From Stenopsyche tienmushanensis (lineage: Eukaryota > Arthropoda > Insecta > Trichoptera > Stenopsychidae): 64,000 bases of DNA. Position 1 is the stretch's first letter. The number at the start of each line of letters is the position of its first letter. The translations under genes were made by a program, and so were the position numbers. The notes beneath the pieces are model-generated. The model worked only from the letters and a program-made list of their open reading frames with translations, was not told the DNA's origin and did not search any database. Location of the stretch: contig WACJ01000461.1 of assembly GCA_008973525.1 (NCBI GenBank), positions 1 to 64,000 of the forward strand, read 5' to 3'. This document shows positions 1 through 11,579 of this stretch, piece by piece.

Positions 1-129
1 GGTTTTAACTTTTTTAAAATTCATTTGCTACCGTATTTAATTCTTTATTTATATTTATCCCGAACCATTTTTATCAATTAGATCTAGATTTATTTATAAG
101 TCATCATTTTCATCAATAAGCAACGTGCT

Positions 130-490
130 ATATATCAAGAGCTGGCAGTATAAATTGAAAATCATCTAACACATGTGAATAATTTAATAGTTGTGTTCTT
201 GTATTTCTGGATTATCATTATGACAGTCTGGTGATTAAGTGCGTTGAGTTTAGGAGGGGAGGGAGTTGAAATCTAGTGAAAATTAAAAAAAGTATTTTTA
301 TTTTAAATTTTAAGTATTAAAAATAATTTATATAACCAGTCTGGTACTATCTTAACAAGCTGGTAATAGTCTGGCAACCTAAACTCAACGGCACTCAGTC
401 GCCAGACTGTCATAATGACACGCCAGAACTATTAAATTGTTCACATGTGTTAAACGACCTTCATTTTATGCTGCCAGCTCTCAATCTATT
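130..490. repeat. Foldback MITE with long imperfect inverted arms
   Basis: The left arm (about 130-254) and right arm (about 378-490) are inverted copies of each other. Both contain GAGCTGGCAG, ACACATGTGAA, AATTTAATAGTT, ATGACAGTCTGG and GTTGAGTTTAGG in matching order, around a central spacer of about 120 bp. A long hairpin of this kind with no coding capacity fits a MITE or foldback element. No target duplication was recognised, so the superfamily is open. Confidence 0.7.
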
Positions 491-499
491 ATATTGCAT

Positions 500-1335
500 T
501 ATGAATTAAGAGATTTTTTCATAAATTCAAACGAAGAACATACAATAGAATACATTTAGCCTCGTTTTGTATTTTTTCTGCGTTTATATTATGCACGGGC
601 ATCTGGAATTTCAGGTCATGTAGGATGATTACAATGCTGTAAGGCTATTAACATATTTCTGCATCAATTCTTTTCAATGTGATGGCAACAAGGCTATCTG
701 CGATTAATTGCCCTAATCATCAATACCTTAGCATTATTTTAAAAAATTGTGAAATAATGTTATTTTTCAAAACTTTCATACATATCATATATCGGTCAAG
801 TGTTCTTATATAATTTGTTATAAATTAAATGGTTCTCTATATATTAGGAAATGATGAAATGGCACCGATGCGCGACATATTAGAGATTTTATCATCACGT
901 ATGCTGGGTCGAGGAGCGTCTTAGCTCTATATATTGACCTGTTTTTTGCAACTTTATAAGTATTCAATTATGGCATGAATTTAGTCGTGTAACACCATTT
1001 CTAGAGCTGCAAACATCAGAACAAGGCATGGGATGTGTGTCCGTGGCTAATAAGCGTGCCCAGAAGTAAATTACTTCCATAATAATTACAACAGGGAGCG
1101 CACACAAGTGCCAAAGAAACAGCATAAAAATGGGATAAAAAGGATTCAATGTGAATTATAGTTGAATACATTCCGTCTTTGCCTTCGGAAAAATAGCATT
1201 TCTCGCATTGCGGATCTGTGCGTTTCATTCCACAGTTAATCTGTAAAATAAATGTATCTATTGTGAGGATCATTTGAAAAGACTTGTGACATAAAATATT
1301 TTCACAATGGAAGAGTCGCACGATGGGTGATAAAG
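500..1335. other. AT-rich stretch, no recognisable feature
   Basis: No exon, transposase motif or clear repeat was recognised. The short open frames on the minus strand around 964-1468 have no family resemblance I can see. Confidence 0.5.
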
Positions 1336-1600
1336 TCAGGGCCGTGACAAGGGGACGGCAAAGCAAGCACCCGCCACGGGCGCAATTGGGCATGGGGCGC
1401 AAAACGTAGAATACCGGCTGGGTTGAGAGTTGCATATAAGACAAAGTTCTTAATAATCCTGTAGACATCTTCAGGTATGGCGTTCGATAGCGAGACGCTA
1501 ATTTGTCATATCAGCGGTCCGAAAAGCAGACCGATTGGACATCCAAACTTGCGGCCACTCCGTCCGCTTCCAGTCTAGACTAGAGCGGTCGTAAGTCTAG
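1336..1600. mobile_element. hAT-like element end (family P), with conserved peptide remnant
   Basis: It opens with CAGGGCCGTGACAAGG and a GC-rich block (GCCACGGGCGCAA) in otherwise AT-rich DNA. The same end occurs near 20428, 44165 and 50668 and inverted at 4380-4435. The minus strand at about 1590-1440 reads CPIGLLFGPL and then IPEDVY, matching a peptide seen beside other copies. The CAG start and GGGCGC block suggest a hAT-type terminus; this is inference. Confidence 0.5.
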
Positions 1601-1649
1601 ACTTCCCCCCACCCATAAAAACTGTATATTTATTTATCTTACTAATTTA

Positions 1650-1845
1650 TGCTGCTATCTTAGCTGGTTTTTTTAGTTTTAAGTTATAAAATATAGCTAA
1701 TTTCTCTCCCACGCTCATAGTGCAAGTTACTTTGTGGGCATGGGTATTATGTTCAGGATTTGCACATTGCTGTGCACTTTTATTGAGCGAACTGGCATTG
1801 TCCCGAATAGCGGGACCAATAAATAGCTCGGGTCAGAGGGGTATG
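1650..1845 (+). repeat. Dispersed repeat, family Z
   Basis: It shares GCACTTTTATTGAGCG, TCCCGAATAGCGGGA and AGCTCGGGTCAG with an inverted copy at 58975-59165 and a shortened copy at 37290-37350. It directly abuts a mariner fragment. No coding potential was recognised. Confidence 0.6.
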
Positions 1846-1965
1846 GATTTTCTTCAGCATTTCTGGCGTGGTTTCATCATTTGGTCGACCAATGTGCTGT
1901 TCGTTTTGGCAGCTCGTACGGCCTCATTTAAGCTCTGCCATCAAATATCTTACTGTTGCAAACGA
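1840..1965 (-). pseudogene. mariner transposase fragment (helix-turn-helix region)
   Basis: The minus strand reads GRTSCQNEQHIGRP followed by ETTPEMLKKIH. This is the linker between the two helix-turn-helix motifs of mariner transposases, whose usual length is about 345 residues. Only some 40 residues survive, with no catalytic DDD residues. It is a dead fragment, joined on its low-coordinate side to repeat family Z. Confidence 0.75.
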
Positions 1966-2379
1966 AAGAGCAGAATTTAGCTCGGATTTAATATTAGTTA
2001 AATTGAGACTTTTCAAATAAAAGTCGGTCGGATACTTTTGGGACTATGTCCATATATTATTTAAAATGTGTTACCCGTTACGGCTCTGGATAAAGTAAAC
2101 AAATATTTTGTTTTTTTAAGGATAACTTGTAGAGGCGCAGTTGGAAAAATTAGCTTGAATGATTTTCCATCGCATACTTCATAGACGCTATGCGCATGCG
2201 CCGCACCGTCTCTACTGTACATGTGTGTATCAATACGTAGCATAAAACAACCACTAGACATATTTTATTATATATTACACAACACATAACTCAACGTCAA
2301 ATCCGTGATGATGCAACATATACATCACCATATGTATTTTTTGTAATCCAATAATTTACACATATGCTTAATGGAAAAG
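1966..2379. other. No recognisable feature
   Basis: AT-rich sequence between the mariner fragment and a dispersed repeat. Nothing further was recognised. Confidence 0.4.
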
Positions 2380-2850
2380 TGATTAAATATAGAAAGATGA
2401 TATTTAGTAGGTTGACTAGGCGATCTTTATTGAATATAATATGTTTTTTAAAGTTTGACAAAGTATATTAATGGGAGTGGCGAGAACCATGTATGTCGGT
2501 GCGCGGGTGATGACATTCTTCACCATGGAAGTCTTAAGTTCTAAACAAATAATTTGCTGCAAAAAAATTAAATATGTTTTTACTTAGTATAATATTGTGT
2601 ACAGCTTAGACTACAACAAAGAATAAATATTCAAAAACAAAAAAAATGGTTAGCAATCGAAAAAAAAAATGTGTTTTAACCAACACTTTTTGTAGTTTTT
2701 TGTTCATTAAATAAACACTTTTGAATATTTTTTGATAATTGTAGTCTATAAGATGAAGACGTTTATTATACACGTGTCTGCAAAATTTCATAAATAATGC
2801 TCATTTAGGGTGTGTGGGAGCACTTCCATGAACTTGGAAAAAGTTGTTTC
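2380..2850 (+). repeat. Dispersed direct repeat, family R, copy 1
   Basis: It matches 6185-6655 in the same orientation over about 470 bp. Shared blocks include TAGGCGATCTTTATT, CATGTATGTCGGTGCGCG, GATGACATTCTTCACCATGG and GATGAAGACGTTTATTATAC. The best conserved part is the GC-richer core near 2480-2540. Class unknown; it could be the untranslated end of a larger element. Confidence 0.75.
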
Positions 2851-3984
2851 GGGAAAAACGCGTTTAAAGATTCTCTGCAAATTTCATTTATATCGACTTA
2901 TTTATGAAAGATTGGAATACAAACAAAACGCAAAAAAAATGCACAACGAGGGAATGGACAAATCTTTAGCTATCTAGAAATCATTAAGCTAGCCGAAAAC
3001 AAAAAAAAACGGTTTTATTGGTTATCGATTTTCGGTTTTGTTCCAGTTCAAAGTGCTGATTATTAGCTTTTATTTGATAATGGAAAAATCAGTTATTCAC
3101 TTGGAATTCGGGCACAAATTATTGGATAATAAGCTTTGGAATTGGTAATTCTGTTGAAAATCAATATCGAGAGCTGTATATCTTTTCACTCGGAACTTAT
3201 GATAGTAGCATATGACGCAGGGAGCAGAAATTCTGGAGATATTTAAGAGGACAGAGCCTGCCTTAGATCCAGTGCGTTGTGATCCATCGACCATGTGGCA
3301 TCGTGGCCATCAGCCTCTCCTCGGCTTTCTTCTAGTAGCTTTCCTTCCGAATTATCTAGCCAAGGTAGGAACTTCTCCATTTGATGATAGATCACCTGCT
3401 TGCACAATTTTTTTTTTGCATGAAAATTACCTGTAAATACTGAACATCACATAATTTGATTTTTAAACGTACATTCAGCTATGTTTTCCATAGCTCAATT
3501 TAACGTGTTTCATCAAGTAAGACTATTGCACAACAAAAAATATTACATATAGATACCAAATAAGCAAACGAACTTAATAAAACTCAAAAACGATCTATAT
3601 TTGAAAAACGTGTTCATTTCATAGAACAGTTGAAAATAAACAAGTTAATTTTTTCTTATAACGTTATATAGGTATTATCTACTATGTGCACATATTAATA
3701 TGCAGACTTTGATGCTGTCATTCCTTTTTTATCTGAGTTATTGAAAAACTTGCTCAATATCTTCTCGTTTGTGTTATAGCTCCATTATTTTTTATTTGAT
3801 TAATGAATAGTTTTTAAATATTTAAAAATAAGAGCATATTGCACATTACATTCGTTCCTATTTCTTAGATTTGCTCGCCCATCATCTATTCTTCTTAATA
3901 TATCACATGAAGCGCCTGTGACAAATATCTAACTTGCGCCCCTCCCCTCGAAATCCATGTTTTTCGTTAATCAATACGATTATA
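2851..3984. other. AT-rich stretch, no recognisable feature
   Basis: An A-run followed by a CGGTTTTATTGGTT block at 3000-3050 is echoed in inverse near 53590-53630, so a small old repeat may be present. Otherwise nothing was recognised. Confidence 0.4.
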
Positions 3985-4437
3985 AATGCAATATGAAGAT
4001 AGTCCCAAAGGTATCCGAACTAACACAAGATACAGATCATAAAAAAATGCCCCAAAAAGCCCTAAAAGAGAACCGAGCGACCACAAGGTCTGTGTGTCCA
4101 TCCGGTCCGCTTTTCAGACCGCTGAAATTACGAATGAGATTGTACGCCATACCCGATAATGTCTACAAAATGATTACGAACTCTCATTACAAAACGAAAT
4201 TGTCCGATTAACACTGATCTGATGGGTTGCTTAAATTTTACAATCGATCGGAAATATTATTGTCTTTATTTATTGCGGACTTATGCCAGCTGGGCCAGCA
4301 ATGTTTGAGCAATCAGTGTTGATTCATGTAAAGTAAAATGGCCGTGTAAAATAAAAATCTGGACTGGATCGGTATTCTGCGTATTGCGCCCTAAGCCCAG
4401 TTGCGCCCGAGGCGGGCGCTTGCTTTGCCACCCCTTT
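3985..4437 (-). mobile_element. hAT-like element end (family P), inverted copy
   Basis: The inverted GC-rich terminus (TTGCGCCC, GGCGGGCGCTTGCTTTGCC) lies at 4380-4435. The plus strand at 4045-4210 reads SVCPSGPLFRPL, then IPDNVYKMI and HYKTKLSD, the best preserved version of the family's conserved peptide. The peptide reads toward the terminus, as in the copies at 1336 and 50640. Confidence 0.5.
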
Positions 4438-4635
4438 GTTTATACTCCCCTACAAATTAGAATTGGATATCCCATCACATACTACCAAATTTGATTATTT
4501 TTGATATACTTATCATGATTTTATCAATGGTCATCATCAAGATTTCAAATTTTTGTATAACTTTTAAACATTGAATTCACACAAAAATAGAAGATAAAAA
4601 ACGCGTAAATGAAATATTTGATTTCATAATAAACC
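4438..4635. other. No recognisable feature
   Basis: Short AT-rich spacer. Confidence 0.4.
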
Positions 4636-5098
4636 TGAAGATTCGTTCCGAAAAATTCGCATAAAAAAGATCCACAGTTTGTTATATCAAAAATATTTAT
4701 TCAAAATTGTAGTAAGTACATGTAATATTTAACATAATATTGTCGATTTATTAATCTTCATTTTCGCTGCTGTCTTCCATCATTCTAACTATTTTCTTTA
4801 TAAATGGTTCGAAATCGCCTTCTTCATCAGATGAACTTGTCCATTCGATTTTAGAATTAGCGGAAATATCCGAGTTTTATTTTTTGGAAGATCAGGAAAT
4901 TGATTCACTTACATGATCCGTTTCGGGTATTAAAATAAGGCCAACTAATTCCTCATCGGTTACAACGTCATCGGTAAATAATTCTTCGATATCCTTACAG
5001 TGCAAAACGCATCAAAACAAAAAAAATATTTTCTCGGCCGCGTTAAAGTGAAACCGCGCAAAAAAGTTTCGCGTAATTCGGGGGATGAGTGTACTGTT
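4636..5098 (-). mobile_element. pogo/Tigger-like transposon remnant with transposase C-terminus
   Basis: On the minus strand, 5000-4754 reads KDIEELFTDDVVTDEEL and later KIEWTSSSDEEGDFEPF, ending in EDSSENED and a stop. This is the acidic tail typical of Tigger/jerky-type (pogo superfamily) transposases. Two in-frame stops interrupt it, near 4890 and 4880. The high-coordinate end, read on the minus strand, begins CAGTACACTCATCCCCCG, and a diverged partner with CCGAA and GCATAAAAAAG lies near 4648-4672. No DDE catalytic core remains. Confidence 0.7.
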
Positions 5099-6184
5099 GA
5101 GCTTGCATAATCGACTGATTAATTGTTATCATACACGTCAATCTATTAGTTAATTTACAAGTTTTTTGTCTGGCAATTTCTATATTTGCAAAGTCTATCT
5201 TCGGTATACCTAAATTAGTCGATAAATATCTTGGATATTATTGAAATGTGGTTTGCGACCACATTTTTAAATACACATTTTTATTTTTTATGCAATATTA
5301 AATGTGAATTTTTGTAATTTCTCATTACTAATGTAAATATTGTCCATTTATTTAAATTTTTGATGGCATTTTTCATTGCGTAAAAATATTAAAATTTAGT
5401 ATGCCAATCTGAAAAATGAGTTATTTCATTGAATAATATCAATTTTAATTATATACGCTTTCGTTATTATGAATTTCACTATCGCCACGAGGTCATTTCT
5501 TGAACTTTCATCTATTTATAAGAAGAATAATTAGAAATTAGACAGAAAAGTCTTCGATTTATGTTTCGGAGCAGTCTTGCGAACTCGTTAATCGTTAATA
5601 TGGCGATATTTTTGTAAACGCCTGTGAAAAAAAATCTACGAGTACAAGTGATAGATATACATTTTTCTATACTCATCCTTTATCTGAAACACAATTTAGC
5701 TACAGATAGGAATATCATGAGGTCGCTCGATTTGGACGAATTGGACGAGCCATGACCTTATATGTGAATTGACCGTTTCGAAATGCGATCAAAAATCACT
5801 ACTCATAATAACTTCACATCTTTGAAACAAATTCGCAGAAACTAACGAGCATTCCGTAGTATTAAGACCTTGAACCCAAATTTGGATGAATCGTTTCCGT
5901 TCAGTAAATCACCAAACATAAGGAAATGTCACTTGAGCAAGTATTTTGATAGTACATTGGTTCCTCGATATGTCTACTTGTTCCCACATACAAGACAAAC
6001 GGCATTCGTTGAATCAATCTAGATCCTACTGGATGCTTTCAAGCTGGATAGACAATCTATTTGTGCAACAGAATTCTTATCCATATCAAATGATGATGAA
6101 ATGTATAACATTCATTAAGGGACGTTTCTAACTTGTTGGGCCAAATAAAAGTGATCAACTTTTTAACATTTTTTTAATACCAAA
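5099..6184. other. No recognisable feature
   Basis: AT-rich DNA. The 61-codon plus frame at 5946-6131 has no recognisable relative. Confidence 0.4.
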
Positions 6185-6655
6185 AGTGTTAAATATAGAT
6201 TGCTGATATTTAATGTGTTGAATAGGCGATCTTTATTTATTATAAAAATATTTTTTAGTAAGTTTGATTAAGTATGATAATGGGGGAGTGACGGGAGCCA
6301 TGTATGTCGGTGCGCGTGCGATGACATTCTTCACCATGGAAGTCCTAAATCCTGAATAAGTAATTTTCAGTAAAAAAATTAACATATTTTTATTTTGTAT
6401 AATATTATCTATAGCTTAGACTATAATTAAATAAAAATATTGAAAAATAAAAAAATAGTGAGCAATTGAAGAAAAGTTTGTGTTTTTACCAACATTTTTT
6501 GTAGTTTTTTATTCATTAAATAAACAATTTTGAATATTTTTGAATAATTGTAGTCTATACGATGAAGACGTTTATTATACACGTGCCTGCCTAATTTCAT
6601 AAAGAATACTCATCTAGGGTGAGTGGGAACACTTCCATGAGCTTGGAAAAAGTAA
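6185..6655 (+). repeat. Dispersed direct repeat, family R, copy 2
   Basis: Second copy of the 2380-2850 repeat in the same orientation about 3.8 kb away, sharing the CATGTATGTCGGTGCGCG and TTCACCATGGAAGTC core. Both copies end near ACTTCCATGA followed by CTTGGAAAAAGT. Confidence 0.75.
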
Positions 6656-6989
6656 ATTTTTTTTGAACCAACTTCGAACTTCCCATATCGATCAATACTA
6701 TAAAACGATTTCAGTTGCTCATCTTACTTTTATCAAACCCACATTTTTCTGGTACATTTAGTTTTAGTTACATTTAGTTTCTGGAATTTAAAAATGAATA
6801 AAAAAAAATGATGCAATAGGAAATCATATATAAATCTATTTTAAGAAATCATATAAACCATATGATGGATTGTTTGATGCTTATAACTCCTACATATATG
6901 TATATTACACCAGACTCCCAATTATCTGGGCTAATGCTGAGGCAGAAGGGCACACATAACTAGAAAACACGGATAATCAAAATATTCAA
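6656..6989. other. No recognisable feature
   Basis: AT-rich spacer between a dispersed repeat and a LINE fragment. Confidence 0.4.
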
Positions 6990-7390
6990 ATTTCTACTTG
7001 ATTTAGAATATATTAGATGTACCAAAAAGTCTTTGTTGATTGGCCAGGTTCCATTCTGGGCAATCGGACGTCGTATGTGCAGCATCGTCGTTAGTTGCTC
7101 CACAATAATGGCATTCCGGGCTTGTCTGCTTGGATATTTTGTGGAGATACTCTCCAAAACGCCCATGCCCGATAAGTACCCTAGGTCAGGTGTTCAGCTA
7201 CGCAGCTGGCAGTGTTTTCTTATGATCCACTCTTCCATGTCTGTGATCATTTGGTATGTTCACCGACCTTTTGTGGAGCCGTTCCATCAGAATTGCCATG
7301 GTGTTCCTTTTTGGACAGCCTGTCTCTCTTGGGCGAGTAGGTCAATTGATCAGTATCAGAATAGCGTCTTCTGACACTGCGCTATGCTGG
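6990..7390 (-). pseudogene. LINE ORF2 C-terminal fragment (R1/LOA-like)
   Basis: The minus strand reads LIGHGRFGEYLHK and then CHYCGATNDDAAHTTSDCP. This is the GHG-x-F-x-x-YL segment and Cys-Cys-His-Cys finger found after the reverse transcriptase in R1/LOA-group ORF2 proteins. Stops and shifts break the frame upstream (for example near 7200). The plus strand here shares blocks with 26505-26555 and 26990-27055, such as GGGCGAG followed by AGTCAATTG and the AGAATAGCGTCTTCTGAC block, so the two are related. Confidence 0.7.
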
Positions 7391-7436
7391 CCATGTTGAG
7401 CCTGGCCATGTTGGGTGTGTCGGCCCATATTGGGAC

Positions 7437-7945
7437 ACAAGGCGAAAGAATTTTATTTATTTAAGAAAAGATAAGAATATATTTCTAATAAAGATGACCG
7501 CGTGAGCCCCCATTTTTATATAACACCATCAATGTGCTTGATAAAATTCCTATCTGCTCAGACACGGATTAAAACTCGCCAAAATTCCCGATTTCCCGAC
7601 GAATTATTTATTTCCGTCGCTTCAGATGAATACTCATATACTATAATACTTTGATGTGATGTGTAATTATATTACGGAGGAATACACAAATTCTGAAGCC
7701 CGTAACTATTATATTTCATATTGATATTTGCATTATTAGAGTCGTGGTGTAGTAAATACATCACCGGTAGGGAAAGGTTAATATAACAATTTGAAAAACT
7801 TATATGTTCTGTACATATGTATACATATATTAAACAGTTACTGCCATTAGGCGTCGCCTAAACTCGCCAATTAGTAGTTACGCCGCTGTTTCCAAGCGTC
7901 CAGATTTCGGCGAGAATATCTCGATTTAGTAGCCGATTCGATACT
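7437..7945. mobile_element. hAT family A, copy 1 (both termini missing)
   Basis: The copy starts at GGCGAAAGAATTTTATTT and runs through the shared blocks AAATTCCCGATTTCCCGAC, TACATCACCGGTAGGGAAA, CGTCGCCTAAACTCGCC and CGATTTAGTAGCC. At least nine other copies share this order. It is a non-autonomous fragment without the CCCGGG-rich terminal regions. Confidence 0.8.
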
Positions 7946-8727
7946 TCTTTGACGAAAAAAACCCACTGTTAATGTATTTTAGTATTTCAAGAAGATGAAC
8001 TTTAATCTATTTTAAAACACTACCAACGGCATGACGTCAGATTGAGTCTTCAAATGTTTTGATAACTATCCATAAGCTCAATCGATGAATATCTTCCATC
8101 CTTGAACGTTTCCGTATCAAATATTCCGTTTATCGAGTGAATTTGAGCGATATCCAATTGCGCAATAGTGATTTTCCGCTAAAAGAAGGTCCGTAACCGC
8201 ATAAAAACCTACTGTTTCTACAGCCTCAATTCTGATTTCTTATTTATAATATGGAATGTTTTGATCGTATTTGTATTTCGGGATCACAGTGCGCATTTTT
8301 TGTTTTTAAAAAATGTTCAAGGTTGTGTGCCCGGCATCACCCAGATTTGTAATCAGCATGTTACACTTGACGAAAAATAAATGGCGACATCTTCTAAATA
8401 ACGACGTAGTCCGCTTTAGTATTGACATCCTATTGTTTGAATGACAAAATGTTCATATAATATTTATACCGAGACAACTAATACAATCTTCTGCTGTCTG
8501 TTCCAATAACCTTATTCTGGACGACAACAGGAAACCACCACATAAAAATCTTTATCCCCAAGGAAATCCCCCATAAAGATCGCCTATATCCGATCTACGG
8601 ATAATAAGATGTTTGTTTAGCAAAGGTTCTGATATTGTTTTAATATTTCTGCAGATATTTCAGTGGATAAATTTGAACTCGCTACTGGTGGCCTTTATAA
8701 TGGACATGTCCCAATTTATTTTTTCAG
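7946..8727. other. No recognisable feature
   Basis: AT-rich DNA upstream of a candidate exon. No start exon with a convincing signal peptide was found. Confidence 0.4.
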
Positions 8728-8853
8728 GTACAGGGACCAACTCTAGCCTATCAAGGACTTGATCATGGCAAGGAAGCAAGAATACCATCCGTGATTTTGC
8801 CGAATTCTGGAGACGCTGTAGAAAATTTCGAAACACTTTATGACACAGGAAAG
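8728..8853 (+). CDS. Candidate internal exon, 42 codons, phase 0-0
   Basis: A strong acceptor (TTTATTTTTTCAG) precedes 8728 and a usable donor (AAAG/GTATCT) follows 8853. The 126 bases between are open as exactly 42 codons, beginning VQGPTLAYQGLDHG. The composition is more protein-like than the surrounding DNA, with no A/T runs. No family is recognised. It could be an upstream exon of the elastomer-like gene 2.7 kb downstream, whose first visible exon can be entered in phase 0 from an acceptor at 11557-11558 (CATAG/GTATGG). Chance is a real alternative; only RNA data would decide. Confidence 0.35.
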
Positions 8854-9639
8854 GTATCTCACACGGTCTTAAAAAATATTTCTTCCACACAATTGATAAG
8901 ATTGGATGTTTTGGTTTCACTTTCTTCCGTTGTGCCGATCAAAAGGTCACGCCATAATGTTAATAGTTCATTTTATCTCAAAACTTTCATTATAGAGTGT
9001 TTAAAAAGCGATTTTTTTTCGGCAGAAGCACACTCGTGCGTTTAAGTATTTATCTTCTAAAATTAGAACTTCCTACAAATATTATTTTTAAATTGATGCC
9101 ACTATGTTTTGCTTATATGCCGTTATCGGAATTTATGTTAGTTCCTTGTGATAAACATGCTTACAGTTACAATATTAAAAAAATTTGATTGCTAATTGCC
9201 GTTAAATTTTAATTCGTACAATTTTTTTTCTATTTTTCGACCCCCCCTAATATTTAGTTATCTTTAAAAATGCGTCCCGATTAAATGACACGCTGACCCC
9301 AATAAGTGGAGTTTCTGGATTTTTGGCACAAGCTTAAAAACTGTCGGATCTATGGGATAAAATAATAATTATTTCAATCTTTATTATCTTAATTCCACAT
9401 ATGAAACGTTAAGAAAAACTCAAAAATTCTTTGAACAGTTTCAAGTTGCCATCGGTTACTTATCTTCTGATTATGAGTTTCTCTAAAAATATTTTGCCCA
9501 CATACATAGTGCGATAAACCACGAGTTTCTGATATAAAATCAAATCCATTGTATTGATACAATACAATTTATGTAACTTTTTTTCCTGTGGGAAGGGAAT
9601 CTTGCATAAGACACCCTGGGGGTCCCAAATATCAGGTGG
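8854..9639. other. No recognisable feature
   Basis: AT-rich DNA. The plus frames at 8997-9188 are short and unrecognised. Confidence 0.4.
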
Positions 9640-10360
9640 TATTGTTTATCACATTGCTTAAAGGGGACAGGTAGTCTGACCTTCGATATAACCTTATTCT
9701 AGTGTTGAAGAGTTGCCCTGAGTTTCTCTCTCTCTCGCTGCCCACTTTGGCGGTCATCACTTCCTCTACAAATTCCCGCAAAAGCTCCCAGTTCTCTTTG
9801 CTCAGCGTGTGCTATGGACCATGTCTTCGACTTTGAGCTCAGCTACCCCGAGTGCTTGTTTCAGCGTGTTTCTATGGGGTATCCAAGTCTCACAGTCATT
9901 AATGCGGTGTATTGAGCGTTGTCAACTTCCACTGTCAAGTGGATGTCTCCCTGCCAATACGCCCACCACCGACTTATGATCGATATAAGTCGGGTGTCCA
10001 CCTTCCTTTGCTGGACTGATCCTGCTTTGCATGTTTTTTGGGATCTTCAAAGTCCAAGGCCCTCTTCTTTACCTGAAAATCTATCGAGGGGACTCTAGCG
10101 ATCATGAGTACCGCGTCTTCAAATACTGTTCTGTACGCCCCGATGACTCAGAACGCCCCCTGCCGCTGGACCCTTGCCAGCTTCTTCCTATATTTATGTA
10201 ACATGAGGACCCTACCCGAGCTGTCTGCTGTGTGTTTAACAAAAATGCACTGCCAATAATGGGCCGCCTGCCTCTGAGGGCCCCAGGGATGAGCGCCTCG
10301 TGATCTGACGCCATACCCAGATATGTCCACAGAACTTGTTCTACATCCATGAACGACATT
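9640..10360 (-). pseudogene. LINE ORF2 C-terminus and 3' end (R1/LOA-like)
   Basis: The minus strand reads MDVEQVLWTYLGMAS near 10330, matching MDAEHILWSCVGMA of the LINE at 36.9 kb. Near 9800 it reads ENWELLREFVEEVMTAK followed by an Arg/Glu-rich run, the usual end of such ORF2 proteins. The stretch 9800-9640 matches 23150-23290 on the plus strand, including AGGTCAGACTACCTGTCCC versus AAGCCAGACTACCTGTCCC. Frames are broken between the two blocks. Confidence 0.7.
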
Positions 10361-11558
10361 TATGTAACAATCCCATTTTCAATTGATTTAGGATGTTAGG
10401 TGCCTTTAGCTAAAATATGTGTATATTAATACAAAAAAACTATCTACACTAATATGCTACATCAGATTCAATTATGCAATTCATTTTCCATTAATTTTAT
10501 AATTTTCAGGGATGGACTGCACATAGGGACATTATAGGTCACACATGCTATTTGATACGAGGGACAACAGATGAGCGCCCTTGTACTTTGCGACCGACTT
10601 CCCAATATCTTCCAAAAATACAGGTATTTATTCCAAATGGGTAAGGATAGTGATGACACTCTCAGGCGCGATACAATCTTTATTTTATTTATTTTGTATG
10701 CACGATTGCTTTTAATTTTAACATGTGCGCGCAATAATAATGAAATTTTATGTTTTTCTGCTGGCACAGAGATTTTCAAGCGATTTATATTAAAAAAATA
10801 ATAATTTGTTGATTATATTTTGATGTTGGATTGCAATTTTTCGTTAAATTTAGATTGTAATAATAACACTTGTTTATCTAAAAGCTGGCAGTCTTTGGAA
10901 ACTGGGTGATCCATTTTGAAGGAGATAAATAATCAACGCGTGTGACATGTGAAATATGTATCAATGACTCTGGATATTTAATACAATTCTTATTGAATAT
11001 GTTCATGATCTTTTTTTAAGGAATAGCTAACCTTCAATTGCAATGTATGTGTTAAAATGGAGCCATTAATATATCAGCTTAGCAGCGTTCAATTTCTACC
11101 TACAATGCTTTATACACAAATTTATTCAAACACGCATCATTGTTTTAACGACCCACTGCGGCGTTTTATTATATTCAGTTATCTCTAAATTAATGCTAAA
11201 AATATAGTGAACTATGCTTTGGCGTTATTTATATGTGTAGGATTTTATTAAATCTTTAATAATTGGGTCACAATATATGCTGTTCCATAGTTTAAAACGA
11301 AATTTGTTGAGTTGCAGATAAGGAAGATGTAAGTCATTGACTTTGCGGAGACGATCTCTTTGTTGAGTTCGGGCCAGTTGTGTAACCCCAGATAACAGCC
11401 ATGAGGTCATTTTTTACAATGACCCAAATCCCTAAAATCTTACGCATCCGACATAATTGCGAGCGAAGAAATTTAAAAAAAAAAAAACATTTTAGATTAA
11501 AAATCATTCGATCTAATTTCCTTGCATGCAAAAATAAGCATTTTGAAATTTGTCATAG
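10361..11558. other. Upstream flank of the elastomer-like gene, no promoter identified
   Basis: AT-rich DNA with no recognised element. A promoter or 5' exon with a signal peptide should exist somewhere upstream, but no TATA-plus-ATG arrangement here is convincing. The frame at 10571-10801 holds one hydrophobic run that is not near a usable start. Confidence 0.4.
11557..11558 (+). other. Possible 3' splice acceptor for the first visible exon
   Basis: AG in TTGTCATAG/GTATGG. The gene's frame is open from 11559 to the ATG at 11580 and closes at the TAG formed by 11556-11558, as expected if an intron ends here. Other AGs at 11579 and 11599 are also possible. Confidence 0.3.
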
Positions 11559-11579
11559 GTATGGAAATTAGCAGGGCAG

